Source of the DNA: Candidatus Saccharicenans subterraneus
Lineage (GTDB): Bacteria; Acidobacteriota; Aminicenantia; Aminicenantales; Saccharicenantaceae
Assembly (NCBI GenBank): GCA_003426165.1
Contig: QUAH01000006.1
Span: 62,001-126,000, forward strand
Length of the DNA: 64,000 nt
Direction: 5' to 3'
In this document: in pieces, positions 53,152 through 60,791 of the stretch
Layout of the letters: each line of letters starts with the position of its first letter
How positions within the stretch are numbered: the stretch's first letter is position 1
Program-made: the position numbers and the translations under genes
Notes under the pieces: model-generated
Seen by the model: only the letters and a program-made list of their open reading frames with translations
Database searches by the model: none
Told to the model about the DNA's origin: nothing

Positions 53152-54201
53152 TCATTCCGTCCTGATAACAGCTTCGGCCGGAAGCCCGGGCTTGAGCTGT
53201 CCTTCCGGGTTGGGCAGTTCAATCTTAACCGCAAACACCAGCTTTACCCGGTCCTCCCTGGTCTGGATATTTTTCGGGGTAAACTCAGCTTCGGGCGAGA
53301 TATAGATAATTTTTCCCTCAAAGGTTTTCCCGGGGAAACTATCTATGGTGACCTCGGCCACCTCGCCCAGCCTGACCCGGCCGAGCTCCCCGGTCGTGAC
53401 ATAAACCCAGAGGTGGACCGGGTCGAGACAGGAAATGGTAACCAGGGTTGTGCCCGGGTTGACCAGCTCTCCCGGCTCCACTGCCTTTTCGGTGACCACT
53501 CCTTTAACCGGAGAGATGACCGTGGAATCTTCAATGTTTTTTCTAAGCAGGTCCACGGCCGCTTCCGCCTGGCGCAGCCGGGCTTCGGCCGCCTGGATTT
53601 CCTCTGGCCGGGCCAGGCTTTTTAATTTTTTCAGGGCTTCCTGGGCCTGGTTGAACTGGACCTCGGCCAGGGCCAGCCTGGTCTCAGCATCATCCTTCTG
53701 TTTCTGTGTGGCACTCCCCTTTTCATAAAGGCTTCGGAACCGTTCGGCATCTTTCCTGGCCTGGGCCAGGCTGATCTCCGCCTGTTTGAGCTGCTGTTCG
53801 GCCTGGGCAATGTCTTCGCTCCGGGCGCCTTTTCGCAACAGCTCAAGCTGGGCCCGGGCCGCGGCCACCGAGGCTTCGGCCTGTCGCAGCTGCAGGTCAA
53901 GGTATTCGTGGTCAAGCTCCACCAGGACCTGCCCCGGTTCAACCGACTGGCCTTCTTCCACCACGACCCTGAGCACCCGGCCGCTGACCCGGGGGCTGAT
54001 TCTGGCCGAGCGGCTCTCGATAGTTCCGGTGACCCGTATCAGTCCGTTGTTTGCAGCTTTTCGACAACCCGGACTCAAGCTCAGCACCAGCCCCAAAAAA
54101 GCAATGGCTAAAAAATAAGGAAGAACCAACCGGGGTCTTTTTTTATTCCCATTCTTATTCTTATTTATATCCCCCTTATTAACTGACTCAAAACTTCTCA
54201 T
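53152..54201 (-). CDS. HlyD-family periplasmic adaptor, YbhG-like
   Basis: A protein of 349 residues. An N-terminal helix (about 25-45) anchors it in the inner membrane. Next come a lipoyl-like half (ISPRVSGRVLRVVVEEGQSVEPGQ), a long coiled-coil hairpin (about 105-215, AEASVAAARAQLELL and AEIQ-like repeats), the second lipoyl half (VVTEKAVEPGELVNPG) and beta-barrel strands to the end. It would bridge the permeases to an outer-membrane channel; no TolC gene is near. It overlaps the TetR gene by four bases (ATGA), so regulator and adaptor are translated together. Confidence 0.93.
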   Translation of the reverse strand: MRSFESVNKGDINKNKNGNKKRPRLVLPYFLAIAFLGLVLSLSPGCRKAANNGLIRVTGTIESRSARISPRVSGRVLRVVVEEGQSVEPGQVLVELDHEYLDLQLRQAEASVAAARAQLELLRKGARSEDIAQAEQQLKQAEISLAQARKDAERFRSLYEKGSATQKQKDDAETRLALAEVQFNQAQEALKKLKSLARPEEIQAAEARLRQAEAAVDLLRKNIEDSTVISPVKGVVTEKAVEPGELVNPGTTLVTISCLDPVHLWVYVTTGELGRVRLGEVAEVTIDSFPGKTFEGKIIYISPEAEFTPKNIQTREDRVKLVFAVKIELPNPEGQLKPGLPAEAVIRTE

Positions 54202-54860
54202 TTTTTCCTCCCCTGCCTGGCTGGCCGGCGGCCGGCCACCTTTCCCGCCTTCTCTTCCACGAAAATTCCATAAAAAACGATGTCGATGATACTTTCCAGG
54301 AGCTCCGAGGGAGAGTAGTCATGGCCGATTATCCAGTCGGGATTCATGAACTCCTGCACCAGGTACCAGAACATTTCCAGGAACAGGCGGCCATCCAGGT
54401 CCGACTTTATTTCCCCCTTTTTGACCCCTTCCAGGATGACCTCCGACACCAGGGGAAAAACCTGTTGCCGGCGGAAGGTATCCATTTCCTGCCACATGTC
54501 GGGCAGCTTCTGCCTCAGGTCCCGGACAAAATCCCGGCTCAGGCCGGACAGGAACCGGCTGACGAATTCAAGGTAGGCGGTCAGCCGGGCCTTGACCGGA
54601 AGCCGGTCGTCCCTGACGATGGCCTGCAGCTGGCTCAATACCCATTCCCTGGTTTCGGCCATGACCGCCCGCAGCAGGGATTCCTTGTCAGGAAAATAGC
54701 GGTAGAGGGTGGCCTTGCTGATTCCCAGGTCCTCGGCCAGCTCGTCCATGCTCAGACGGCTGTAGCCGTGCTTGAAGAAAAGTTCCCGGGACCGCTCCAG
54801 GATTCGGAGCTTCAGGTCGGCCGGCGGCGACGATACTGATGATACTTTTTTAGTTTTCAT
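54198..54860 (-). CDS. TetR-family repressor of the exporter operon (CecR-like)
   Basis: A protein of 220 residues. The TetR DNA-binding domain is complete (ILERSRELFFKHGYSRLSMDELAEDLGISKATLYRYF, shown by its core MDELAEDLGISKATLYRYF). The C-terminal ligand-binding part (about 75-205) is mostly helical, with a basic tail. It heads the six-gene exporter operon, as CecR (YbiH) does for E. coli ybhGFSR. Its start codon lies only six bases past a perfect TATAAT, so its mRNA should be leaderless. A CTTGACC/GGTCAAG inverted repeat covering the -35 box and spacer is the likely autorepression operator. Confidence 0.93.
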   Translation of the reverse strand: MKTKKVSSVSSPPADLKLRILERSRELFFKHGYSRLSMDELAEDLGISKATLYRYFPDKESLLRAVMAETREWVLSQLQAIVRDDRLPVKARLTAYLEFVSRFLSGLSRDFVRDLRQKLPDMWQEMDTFRRQQVFPLVSEVILEGVKKGEIKSDLDGRLFLEMFWYLVQEFMNPDWIIGHDYSPSELLESIIDIVFYGIFVEEKAGKVAGRRPARQGRKK

Positions 54861-54866
54861 AGTTTC

Positions 54867-54895
54867 ATTATACTTGACCAGGGACCGGGGTCAAG
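54867..54895 (-). promoter_or_regulatory. Promoter and probable TetR operator of the exporter operon
   Basis: On the minus strand TTGACC (54889-54894) and TATAAT (54867-54872) are 16 bases apart. The arms CTTGACC (minus strand, 54889-54895) and GGTCAAG (54873-54879) form an inverted repeat with a 9-bp spacer between -35 and -10. Six bases (54861-54866) separate -10 from the ATG. Confidence 0.75.
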
Positions 54896-55074
54896 AATTT
54901 TTATTTTAGTGCTCACCAAGGAAAGCAGCAGCCGATTCCGGTCAACGGCCGGCATCAATTTTGACTGGTGAAGGACTGAAAGAAGCGAATTGAATTAAAT
55001 CGCCTCCCGGCCGGGGAAAGCTGCCCCTGCCCGACAGGAAACAACTGCCGGAATCGCGCAGGGTTGCCCGGCGC

Positions 55075-56448
55075 TCAGCCCTCGATGATGCCCAGCGGCG
55101 GCGTGTTTTTCCAGGCGCCGCGGGTAAAATCGGGAAATTTCACCGGCTCCGACTTCCTGGCCACCGACTTTTCGCTCAGGGCCGAGACCGCGCTCCAGGC
55201 CGCCGCGTCGTAGACGTTCATGTCCATGGGTGTGGCAGTTCTCAGGCACTGGACCAGCCGGTAATCCTCGATAAAATCCATGCCGCCGTGGCCGCGGCCT
55301 TCACCCTTCTGGCTCAGCTTCTTCCACAGCGGGTGTTCAAACTCCGCGGCATAGTTTTCAATGTCTTCCCAGCGGTGAGCCGGGCTGCGGCCCTCGACGT
55401 ATATCCGGTCGGGCCATTTCTGCAGGATGCCTTTCGTCCCCTGGATCAGATGGATGCGGGTATAGGGACGCGGCAGGTTGGTATCATGAATGAGAATTAT
55501 GGTCTTGCCCAGCCTGGTCTTAATCAACGAGGTGTTAACATCACCCAGGGCAAAGCGCTCCCGGGCCTGGGGAGAGTCTGGCCCGAACTTTTCCCGGGCA
55601 TAGAGCTGCAGGCCGCGCGAGGGCGAGCTCATCGATACCAGGTAGTCAAAGACATCGCCCCGGTTGATGTTCATGCATTGTGCTACCGGCCCAAGACCGT
55701 GAGTCGGATAAAGGTTGCCGTTCCTGGTCCAGGAATGCTGCCGGCGCCACAGCCCTTCCCCTTCGCTGCTGAACTTGACATCGCGCAGGTCGTGAAGGTA
55801 ACCGGCCTCGGCGTGCAGCACCTCGCCCAGCAGGCCGCGCCTGACCATGTTCAGGCTCATCAGCTCCACCCGGTCGTAGCAGCAGTTCTCCATCATCACG
55901 CAGTGCTTCTTGAACCTTTCGGCCGTCTCCACCAGCTGCCAGCATTCTTCCAGGGTAACCGCGGCCGGCACCTCGGTGGCGGCATGCTTGCCGTTTTTCA
56001 TGGCTTCAACGCAGACCGGCACGTGCCATTCCCAGGGAGTGGCGGTGAAGACTAGGTCCAGGTCTTCCTCCTGGCACATCCGCTTGAAATCCCAGGGACC
56101 GCGAGAATAACCGGTCGGTTTTGGAAAGCCGGCTTCTTCCACCCATTTCTGAGCCCTGGCCACCTTTGCTTCCACGAGGTCGCAGATGGCCTTGATTTCA
56201 ACGCCATCTAAGTTCAGGAAGTTCTGGACGTGGACCGAGCCCATGCCGCCCACTCCGACAAAGCCCACGCGGACCACCTCCAGGGGTTTGCTGGTAAAAA
56301 GCGGTCCGTAATCAGAAGGGATGTCTGGCCTGGCCTCAAGCTTTCCGGCCCGGCTGCCCAGCCAGAGCCCGGTGGCACCGCTGAGACCTATCTTCAGAAA
56401 ATCGCGCCGTCCCGGATTCTCAATTTCCCGGGTTTCATCCTTTTTCAT
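55075..56448 (-). CDS. Tat-exported GH109/Gfo-Idh-MocA family protein
   Basis: A protein of 457 residues. A Tat signal with RRDFLKIGLSG (about 14-24) precedes a Rossmann domain from about 58 (VRVGFVGVGGMGSVHVQNF, ICDL). The remaining domain has TATPWEWHVPVCVEAMKNGK, MMENCCYDRVELMSLNMVR and GHGGMDFIEDYRLVQCLR, then DMNVYDAAAWSAV. This pattern matches GH109 enzymes such as the NAD-dependent alpha-N-acetylgalactosaminidase family, within the Gfo/Idh/MocA fold. Substrate is not proven. Tat export fits a folded, cofactor-loaded periplasmic enzyme. GGGAGG lies 8 nt before the ATG. It is probably monocistronic or co-transcribed with the barrel protein upstream. Confidence 0.88.
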   Translation of the reverse strand: MKKDETREIENPGRRDFLKIGLSGATGLWLGSRAGKLEARPDIPSDYGPLFTSKPLEVVRVGFVGVGGMGSVHVQNFLNLDGVEIKAICDLVEAKVARAQKWVEEAGFPKPTGYSRGPWDFKRMCQEEDLDLVFTATPWEWHVPVCVEAMKNGKHAATEVPAAVTLEECWQLVETAERFKKHCVMMENCCYDRVELMSLNMVRRGLLGEVLHAEAGYLHDLRDVKFSSEGEGLWRRQHSWTRNGNLYPTHGLGPVAQCMNINRGDVFDYLVSMSSPSRGLQLYAREKFGPDSPQARERFALGDVNTSLIKTRLGKTIILIHDTNLPRPYTRIHLIQGTKGILQKWPDRIYVEGRSPAHRWEDIENYAAEFEHPLWKKLSQKGEGRGHGGMDFIEDYRLVQCLRTATPMDMNVYDAAAWSAVSALSEKSVARKSEPVKFPDFTRGAWKNTPPLGIIEG

Positions 56449-56512
56449 GAGTCGTTCCTCCCTGTCCTGGCATTTTATATTTTTTTATCTTTTCAAAACT
56501 TGTCGATAGGAT

Positions 56513-57127
56513 TCAGAAGACGTACCCCAGGCCACCCCCGAGGCTCAGCCCGTCAAGCCTGACCGGGTCTCCCCCCAGGAGCAACGACCGGGCGCCGGTG
56601 GCAATAGAATCCCAGGTCAACCCGGCCCGGAGGTAAATTTTCCTGGTTAGAAGGATTTCAGCCGCCAGCTCCACGCGGAAATGCACCTTCTGTCCGTGAT
56701 AGGAGAGGTCCACCCCGACCCAGCTTTCATCATACACAGAAAAGGCCGGGCCGGCCCCGGCTGAAACCTGGAAGCGCCCGGTTTTAAGCCGGTATTTTAA
56801 GAGCAATGGAAAGCACCAGCGGTAGAACTTGACCGGATAGACAGCCGGCTCTCCTTCAAGGGTTATGGTTTCCCCACGGCCGCTGTACCTGAAAATTCCG
56901 GCTTCCAGTCCCAGGTTGCTTTTAGTATACAGATCCAGAGAGAGGCCAAAAAGCGGCAGCTGCCCGTAGATTTCCCTGAACTCAGCCTGCCGGAAATTAA
57001 AAAGGCCGGAAAGCAGGGAAAGCCTGGCTTCAATCCCTGAAACTGTGGCCCGCGCTCCAAGGCAGCACATAACCAGCAGCCAGACAGCCAGGGTAATTTT
57101 TATCCCGGTTCCTTTTCTTCGAGTCAT
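56513..57127 (-). CDS. Outer-membrane beta-barrel protein, unknown function
   Basis: A protein of about 204 residues. The N-terminus MTRRKGTGIKITLAVWLLVMC with cleavage near ARA is a signal peptide. The rest alternates aromatic and polar residues in strands (LPLFGLSLDLYTKSNLGLEAG, FPLLLKYRLKTGRFQVSAGAG) and ends in GGGLGYVF, a typical C-terminal barrel signal. The start is uncertain: ATG at 57127, five bases past the M28 peptidase stop, has a purine-rich GAAGAG just before it. The ATG codons at 57142 and 57163 would overlap that gene. It is probably translated from the peptidase transcript. Function unknown. Confidence 0.78.
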   Translation of the reverse strand: MTRRKGTGIKITLAVWLLVMCCLGARATVSGIEARLSLLSGLFNFRQAEFREIYGQLPLFGLSLDLYTKSNLGLEAGIFRYSGRGETITLEGEPAVYPVKFYRWCFPLLLKYRLKTGRFQVSAGAGPAFSVYDESWVGVDLSYHGQKVHFRVELAAEILLTRKIYLRAGLTWDSIATGARSLLLGGDPVRLDGLSLGGGLGYVF

Positions 57128-57132
57128 TCTCT

Positions 57133-58830
57133 TCAATTCCATGAAAAACCGAATAAAGACCATAAAAGATAGCGAAGGGAGTTAACCGGGTTTACTCCGG
57201 CGTTGACCGCCATGACCCGGCTGAAATTGCTTTCCCGGTTGAGACTGTCCACGGCCGTAACCGTGTAATAAAAAGTGGTCTTGGCGGCCAGCAGAACATC
57301 CACGTAGCGAGAATCATAAATAAGACTGCCGTTGATTTTCTGAAAGTTGGCCTGGGGTTCGGTGCTGCGGTAGACATTATAGCCGGCGGCTCCCGGCACC
57401 GTATCCCAGCTAAGGTACACTCCCTTTAGATGATTGAAAATCGAAGCCTGGGTGCCGACAGCCAGGTTGAAGTTTTTTGGCGTTGAAGGATAACCCGGCC
57501 TGATGATCTGGGCCAGGTCCACCAGGCTGATCAACGAGCCGCGGGTGGCCGAGCGGTAAAAATCAAAATTCAGGGTGTCAACGGTGTCCGTGGTTCTATG
57601 GTAATAAGGGTTGGGGACGCTGGCATCCTCAATGGCGCAGAGGGCGGCTATCCCCCGGTCCCAGAAAGAGGCATGGTCCGAATAGACAAAAGAAGCATCG
57701 ATGATTTTTTTCCCGGCCACCGGTCCGTAGAGTGCACTCAGGGCGGCCACCCGGTCCACCAGCCAGCTGGAACTGCGGTTTCCTATTAAGTCCAGGTCTT
57801 CTGGCACCAGGTCGGCATAAGCCACCATGTCCAGGTTGATGACCCCCAGGATATTCTCTGAAGGATTCAACCGCTCCTGGACGTAGCGCAGGCTGCCCAC
57901 CAGCCCCTGCTCCTCGGCCGAGAACAGAATGAACCGGACGGTAAAATCGAACGGCCGACCGGCCAGAATCCTGGCCGCTTCCAGGACCGCCCCGGTGCCG
58001 GAACCATTATCGTCAGCCCCGGGGGCCAGGGTCCAGCGCTGGTCCGAGGTCGAGTCATAATGGGCACAGATGATCACCACCTGTTCCGGGTAAGTCTGGC
58101 CCCGGATTTCCGAAATCACGTTCCGGCAGAGGTAGGTGCTGTAATAAAAATCCTGGAAACTGACCGGAAGACCCAGGCTCGAAAAATAATCGTATATATA
58201 CTGGCCAGCCTGGAGGCAGTTGGCGGTCGGGGCGTATCGCGTTCCGAAGTTCTGCAGGGCGGTGACTCTGGCCCTGAGGTTGTCGGCCGAGACTTCAGCC
58301 GCCAGGAGTTCATAGAGTGTATCCTGAACCTGCCGCCAGCTAAATTCCCCTGGTAGCATCACTCCAGGGGTGAGGGTTTTCCCGCTGGCCGGAAGAAGCC
58401 TTCGCCTGACCGTGACCGGCAGCTCTTCCAGTTCGAACTGGCCCCGGGCTATGAGCAGGTAATCCGAACCCTCGAGCGGCAAGACGGTGAAACGGGAGGT
58501 TATATATTCCAGCTCGGCCGCCCGGCTGATCCTGGCCACCAGGTAAACGAGGCTTCGGTCATAGAAGGCCAGCCGCTTGAACCTGACTCCGCGGCTTCTG
58601 AGTTTAAGAACTTCTTCCCGGTCGAGACGAAGCAGGTAACTCCCTTCCAGCTCCTGCAGGCATTCAATCTTTTCCTGCCAGAGGATGGTTTCCAGGCCGG
58701 CCTGGCCTTTCTGCACCTGGACCAGGAGGAGCGGAGCCGGCTGACTCCCGGGCATAAAACTCAAGCAGGAAAACAGGATAATAAACAGGGCCAGCCGGAG
58801 CCGGCAGGGAGAATTGACATCGCACATCAT
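57133..58830 (-). CDS. Secreted M28-family metallopeptidase with C-terminal fibronectin-like domain
   Basis: A protein of about 565 residues. A signal peptide (about 9-30, cleavage after SQPA) is followed by an N-terminal domain of unclear fold (about 35-190). The M28 peptidase domain covers about 200-450: ICAHYDSTSD with the first zinc histidine, GADDNGSGTGAVLEAAR (metal-bridging aspartate), FSAEEQGLVGS (catalytic and zinc glutamates) and NLDMVAY. A late histidine is in NPYYHRTTDTVDTLN. A fibronectin-type region (about 465-555: VYLSWDTVPGAAGYNVYRS) ends the protein. ATG-ATG at 58830 and 58827 are preferred over the long frame from 59130, which lacks a signal sequence at its start and crosses the promoter. 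Confidence 0.92.
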   Translation of the reverse strand: MMCDVNSPCRLRLALFIILFSCLSFMPGSQPAPLLLVQVQKGQAGLETILWQEKIECLQELEGSYLLRLDREEVLKLRSRGVRFKRLAFYDRSLVYLVARISRAAELEYITSRFTVLPLEGSDYLLIARGQFELEELPVTVRRRLLPASGKTLTPGVMLPGEFSWRQVQDTLYELLAAEVSADNLRARVTALQNFGTRYAPTANCLQAGQYIYDYFSSLGLPVSFQDFYYSTYLCRNVISEIRGQTYPEQVVIICAHYDSTSDQRWTLAPGADDNGSGTGAVLEAARILAGRPFDFTVRFILFSAEEQGLVGSLRYVQERLNPSENILGVINLDMVAYADLVPEDLDLIGNRSSSWLVDRVAALSALYGPVAGKKIIDASFVYSDHASFWDRGIAALCAIEDASVPNPYYHRTTDTVDTLNFDFYRSATRGSLISLVDLAQIIRPGYPSTPKNFNLAVGTQASIFNHLKGVYLSWDTVPGAAGYNVYRSTEPQANFQKINGSLIYDSRYVDVLLAAKTTFYYTVTAVDSLNRESNFSRVMAVNAGVNPVNSLRYLLWSLFGFSWN

Positions 58831-58841
58831 TCTATTCTGGT

Positions 58842-58870
58842 AATTTATGAAATTTGAGGGCGGATGTAAA
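58842..58870 (-). promoter_or_regulatory. Candidate promoter of the M28 peptidase gene
   Basis: TTTACA (58865-58870) and TAAATT (58842-58847) on the minus strand are 17 bases apart. The ATG lies only 11 nt past the -10 box and has no Shine-Dalgarno. Confidence 0.45.
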
Positions 58871-59148
58871 GAACATAACCTATAGCCCGAGTTAGATGAA
58901 GCCGGGCGCCACAACACTGAGCTGGGAAATGTCGGTCTCAGCACCCACCCTTTTCTTCTAATATTATGATACCACGGATAGTTTGTGTGAGCGGAGCGGA
59001 ATATTAAACCAAAAAGCCCCGGCCTGATGAATATTCTGCAACGTTTAACAATCAAAACCAGGGCCCTTTTAGTTTGAATCGGGCTTCGGGGCCACATTCT
59101 CTTCCTCCTCACCTTAAGATCAAATTGCAACAGACTTAATCAATCTGC

Positions 59149-59176
59149 TTGACAAAAATTTTTCTCTGGCTACAAT
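59149..59176 (+). promoter_or_regulatory. Sigma-70 promoter of the trpB2 leader
   Basis: A perfect TTGACA (59149-59154) and TACAAT (59171-59176) are separated by 16 bases. Transcription should start near 59183, two bases before the leader-peptide ATG and about 180 nt before trpB2. Confidence 0.8.
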
Positions 59177-59184
59177 TACCGCTG

Positions 59185-59277
59185 ATGTTGACTTTGAGGA
59201 TGTCCGGTTCAGGTTTCACCAACTTTGATATCGGTGCCTCATTCTGCCTTTCCTCCTGGTTCTGGTGGGCGGCCTAG
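59185..59277 (+). CDS. Tryptophan-rich leader peptide upstream of trpB2
   Basis: A 30-codon frame running from an ATG (59185) to a TAG (59275-59277). The end of the peptide reads CLSSWFWWAA: three TGG codons at 59257-59259, 59263-59265 and 59266-59268. The predicted start of transcription is about two bases before the ATG, so it would be read as a leaderless or near-leaderless message. A second ATG at 59200 would also keep all Trp codons. Trp is the rarest amino acid in most proteins, and three Trp codons in four just before a stop, upstream of a Trp-synthesising gene, is the classical form of an attenuation leader. The peptide itself needs no function. Too short for routine gene callers. Confidence 0.8.
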   Translation: MLTLRMSGSGFTNFDIGASFCLSSWFWWAA

Positions 59278-59360
59278 TCCGCCCTGAGTCTATCTTCGCC
59301 TTCCCACCATATTTTTGAACCGAGTATTTTTCTATTTTCATTTCCAAGCACAGGAGGAAA
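59249..59360 (+). promoter_or_regulatory. Probable translational tryptophan attenuator sequestering the trpB2 ribosome site
   Basis: The continuous arm 59249-59269 can pair without a mismatch with three ordered downstream segments. TTTCCTCCTG (59249-59258) pairs with CAGGAGGAAA (59351-59360), the trpB2 Shine-Dalgarno. GTTC (59259-59262) pairs with GAAC (59317-59320). TGGTGGG (59263-59269) pairs with CCCACCA (59303-59309), which is followed by TATTTTT. All Trp codons lie in this arm. A ribosome waiting there for Trp-tRNA would cover it and leave the trpB2 start site free; a ribosome that finishes at the TAG would let it close. A competing GC stem GGGCGG/CCGCCC (59267-59272 with 59279-59284) shares part of the arm. 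Not verified by folding software. Confidence 0.7.
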
Positions 59361-59363
59361 AAG

Positions 59364-60650
59364 ATGAAAAGATACGATTCCCGGGTGATGGATTACCTGC
59401 CCGAGTATTTTTATAACCTCAAGGCCGACCTGCCGGAGCTTCCACCCCCGCCCCTGAACCCCATGACCCAACAGCCTCTCCGCCCGGAAGAACTGGAACC
59501 GGTCTTCTGCCGCAGTTTTATCCAGCAGGAAATTTCACTGGAACGGTTCATACGGATTCCAGGCAGGGTCCTGGAAGCCTATGCCCGGTACCGTCCCACG
59601 CCTCTGGTTTATGCCTCGGGCCTGAGAAAGTACCTGGACACCCCGGCCCGGATTTTTTACAAGTACGAAGGGGTGGGGCCGGCCGGAAGCCATAAGACCA
59701 ACACCGCCCTGATGCAGGCCTACCTGGCCGGTCAGGAAGGAATAGAAACCCTGACCACCGAGACCGGGGCCGGGCAATGGGGCTCAGCCCTGGCCTTCGC
59801 CTGCAGCCAGTTCGGCCTGCAGGCCCGAATATTCATGGTCCGGTCCAGCTACAGGCAAAAACCGGGCCGCCGGATAATGATCCAGCTGTTCGGAGGCCAG
59901 GTTGTAGAAAGTCCTGGTCCAACCACGGTCTCCGGCCGGAAATATTTCCAGGAAAACCCCGATCATCCCGGCAGCCTGGGTATAGCCATATCCGAAGCGG
60001 TGGAGGCAGCCGTCAGTCAGCCGGCCACCAGGTATTCTCTTGGCTCGGTGCTGGACGCGGTGCTCCTGCACCAGACGGTCATCGGGCTGGAGGCGGTCAG
60101 GCAGTGCCAGGAATTCGGGGTGGAGCCGGACCTAGTGGTTGGCTGTGTTGGCGGTGGCTCCAATTTTGCCGGTTTGAGCTTTCCCTTCATGGCTAAAAAG
60201 CTTCAGGGAAAAAACGGCCAGCGTTTCATAGCGGTCGAGCCCGAGGCCTGTCCTTCCCTGACTGCAGGACAGCTTCGTTATGACCATGGCGATTCGGTCG
60301 GGCTGACTCCCCTGCTCTACATGCACAGCCTGGGTAAGGACTTTGTCCCGCCACCCATCCATGCCGGTGGCCTGCGTTACCACGGGATGGCCCCGCTCGT
60401 GAGTCACCTGGTAAAGCTGGGACTGGTTGAAGCCCGGGCCTATTCCCAGAAGCAGGTCTTTACGGCCGCAGAAATTTTTCTCAAGACCGAAGGTATCCTG
60501 CCGGCCCCGGAATCGGCCCACGCCATCGCCGCGGTCATGGATGAGGCCCTTCAGGCCAGAAAATCAAAAAAAGAAGTTAACATCCTGTTCAATCTTTCGG
60601 GACACGGTTTTCTGGACATCAACGCTTACGAACAGAACGGAGGGAGCTGA
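59364..60650 (+). CDS. trpB2: Tryptophan synthase beta chain, TrpB2 type
   Basis: A protein of 428 residues of the TrpB2 subfamily, which is longer at the N-terminus than TrpB1. The cofactor lysine is K111 in GPAGSHKTNTA, the catalytic glutamate E133 in TTETGAGQWGSALA, and the phosphate-binding loop is VGGGSNFAG. VRSSYRQKPGRRIMIQLFG and LHQTVIGLEA are family marks. TrpB2 joins indole and serine (or phosphoserine) to make tryptophan. No trpA or other trp gene is near, so it probably salvages free indole, a role proposed for stand-alone TrpB2. AGGAGG lies 6 nt before the ATG and is the target of the leader described upstream. Tryptophanase lies 1.3 kb away. Confidence 0.94.
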   Translation: MKRYDSRVMDYLPEYFYNLKADLPELPPPPLNPMTQQPLRPEELEPVFCRSFIQQEISLERFIRIPGRVLEAYARYRPTPLVYASGLRKYLDTPARIFYKYEGVGPAGSHKTNTALMQAYLAGQEGIETLTTETGAGQWGSALAFACSQFGLQARIFMVRSSYRQKPGRRIMIQLFGGQVVESPGPTTVSGRKYFQENPDHPGSLGIAISEAVEAAVSQPATRYSLGSVLDAVLLHQTVIGLEAVRQCQEFGVEPDLVVGCVGGGSNFAGLSFPFMAKKLQGKNGQRFIAVEPEACPSLTAGQLRYDHGDSVGLTPLLYMHSLGKDFVPPPIHAGGLRYHGMAPLVSHLVKLGLVEARAYSQKQVFTAAEIFLKTEGILPAPESAHAIAAVMDEALQARKSKKEVNILFNLSGHGFLDINAYEQNGGS

Positions 60651-60736
60651 CGGCCAGACCGCGGGCCGCCGGAGGGGACTTCAATGGACATTCTGGAGGC
60701 CCTAAATCATGCCTCGAATAACATTCCAGGAATTGT

Positions 60737-60778
60737 GGAAGAGAGAGGGGCGGAACAGGATCTCCCCTCTCGGCTTCC
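60737..60778. terminator. Probable terminator hairpin between trpB2 and the phospholipase gene
   Basis: GAGAGGGG (60743-60750) pairs with CCCCTCTC (60764-60771), extended by GGAAG (60737-60741) with CTTCC (60774-60778). The U-tract is poor on both strands, so it may work as a structure-based or bidirectional stop between convergent genes. Confidence 0.45.
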
Positions 60779-60791
60779 CTCTTAAGGCCAG

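Larger units (their letters stand above)
58831..59363. other. Divergent intergenic region between the M28 peptidase and trpB2
   Basis: This 533-nt gap contains the M28 promoter on the minus strand and, on the plus strand, the trpB2 promoter, the Trp-rich leader peptide and its pairing segments, listed separately. Nothing is recognised between 58871 and 59148. Confidence 0.6.

Noticed and set aside
58831-59130. N-terminal extension of the M28 peptidase by 100 codons
   Set aside because: The extension crosses the likely promoter, has no signal peptide and reads like random sequence; the signal peptide begins right after the ATG at 58830.
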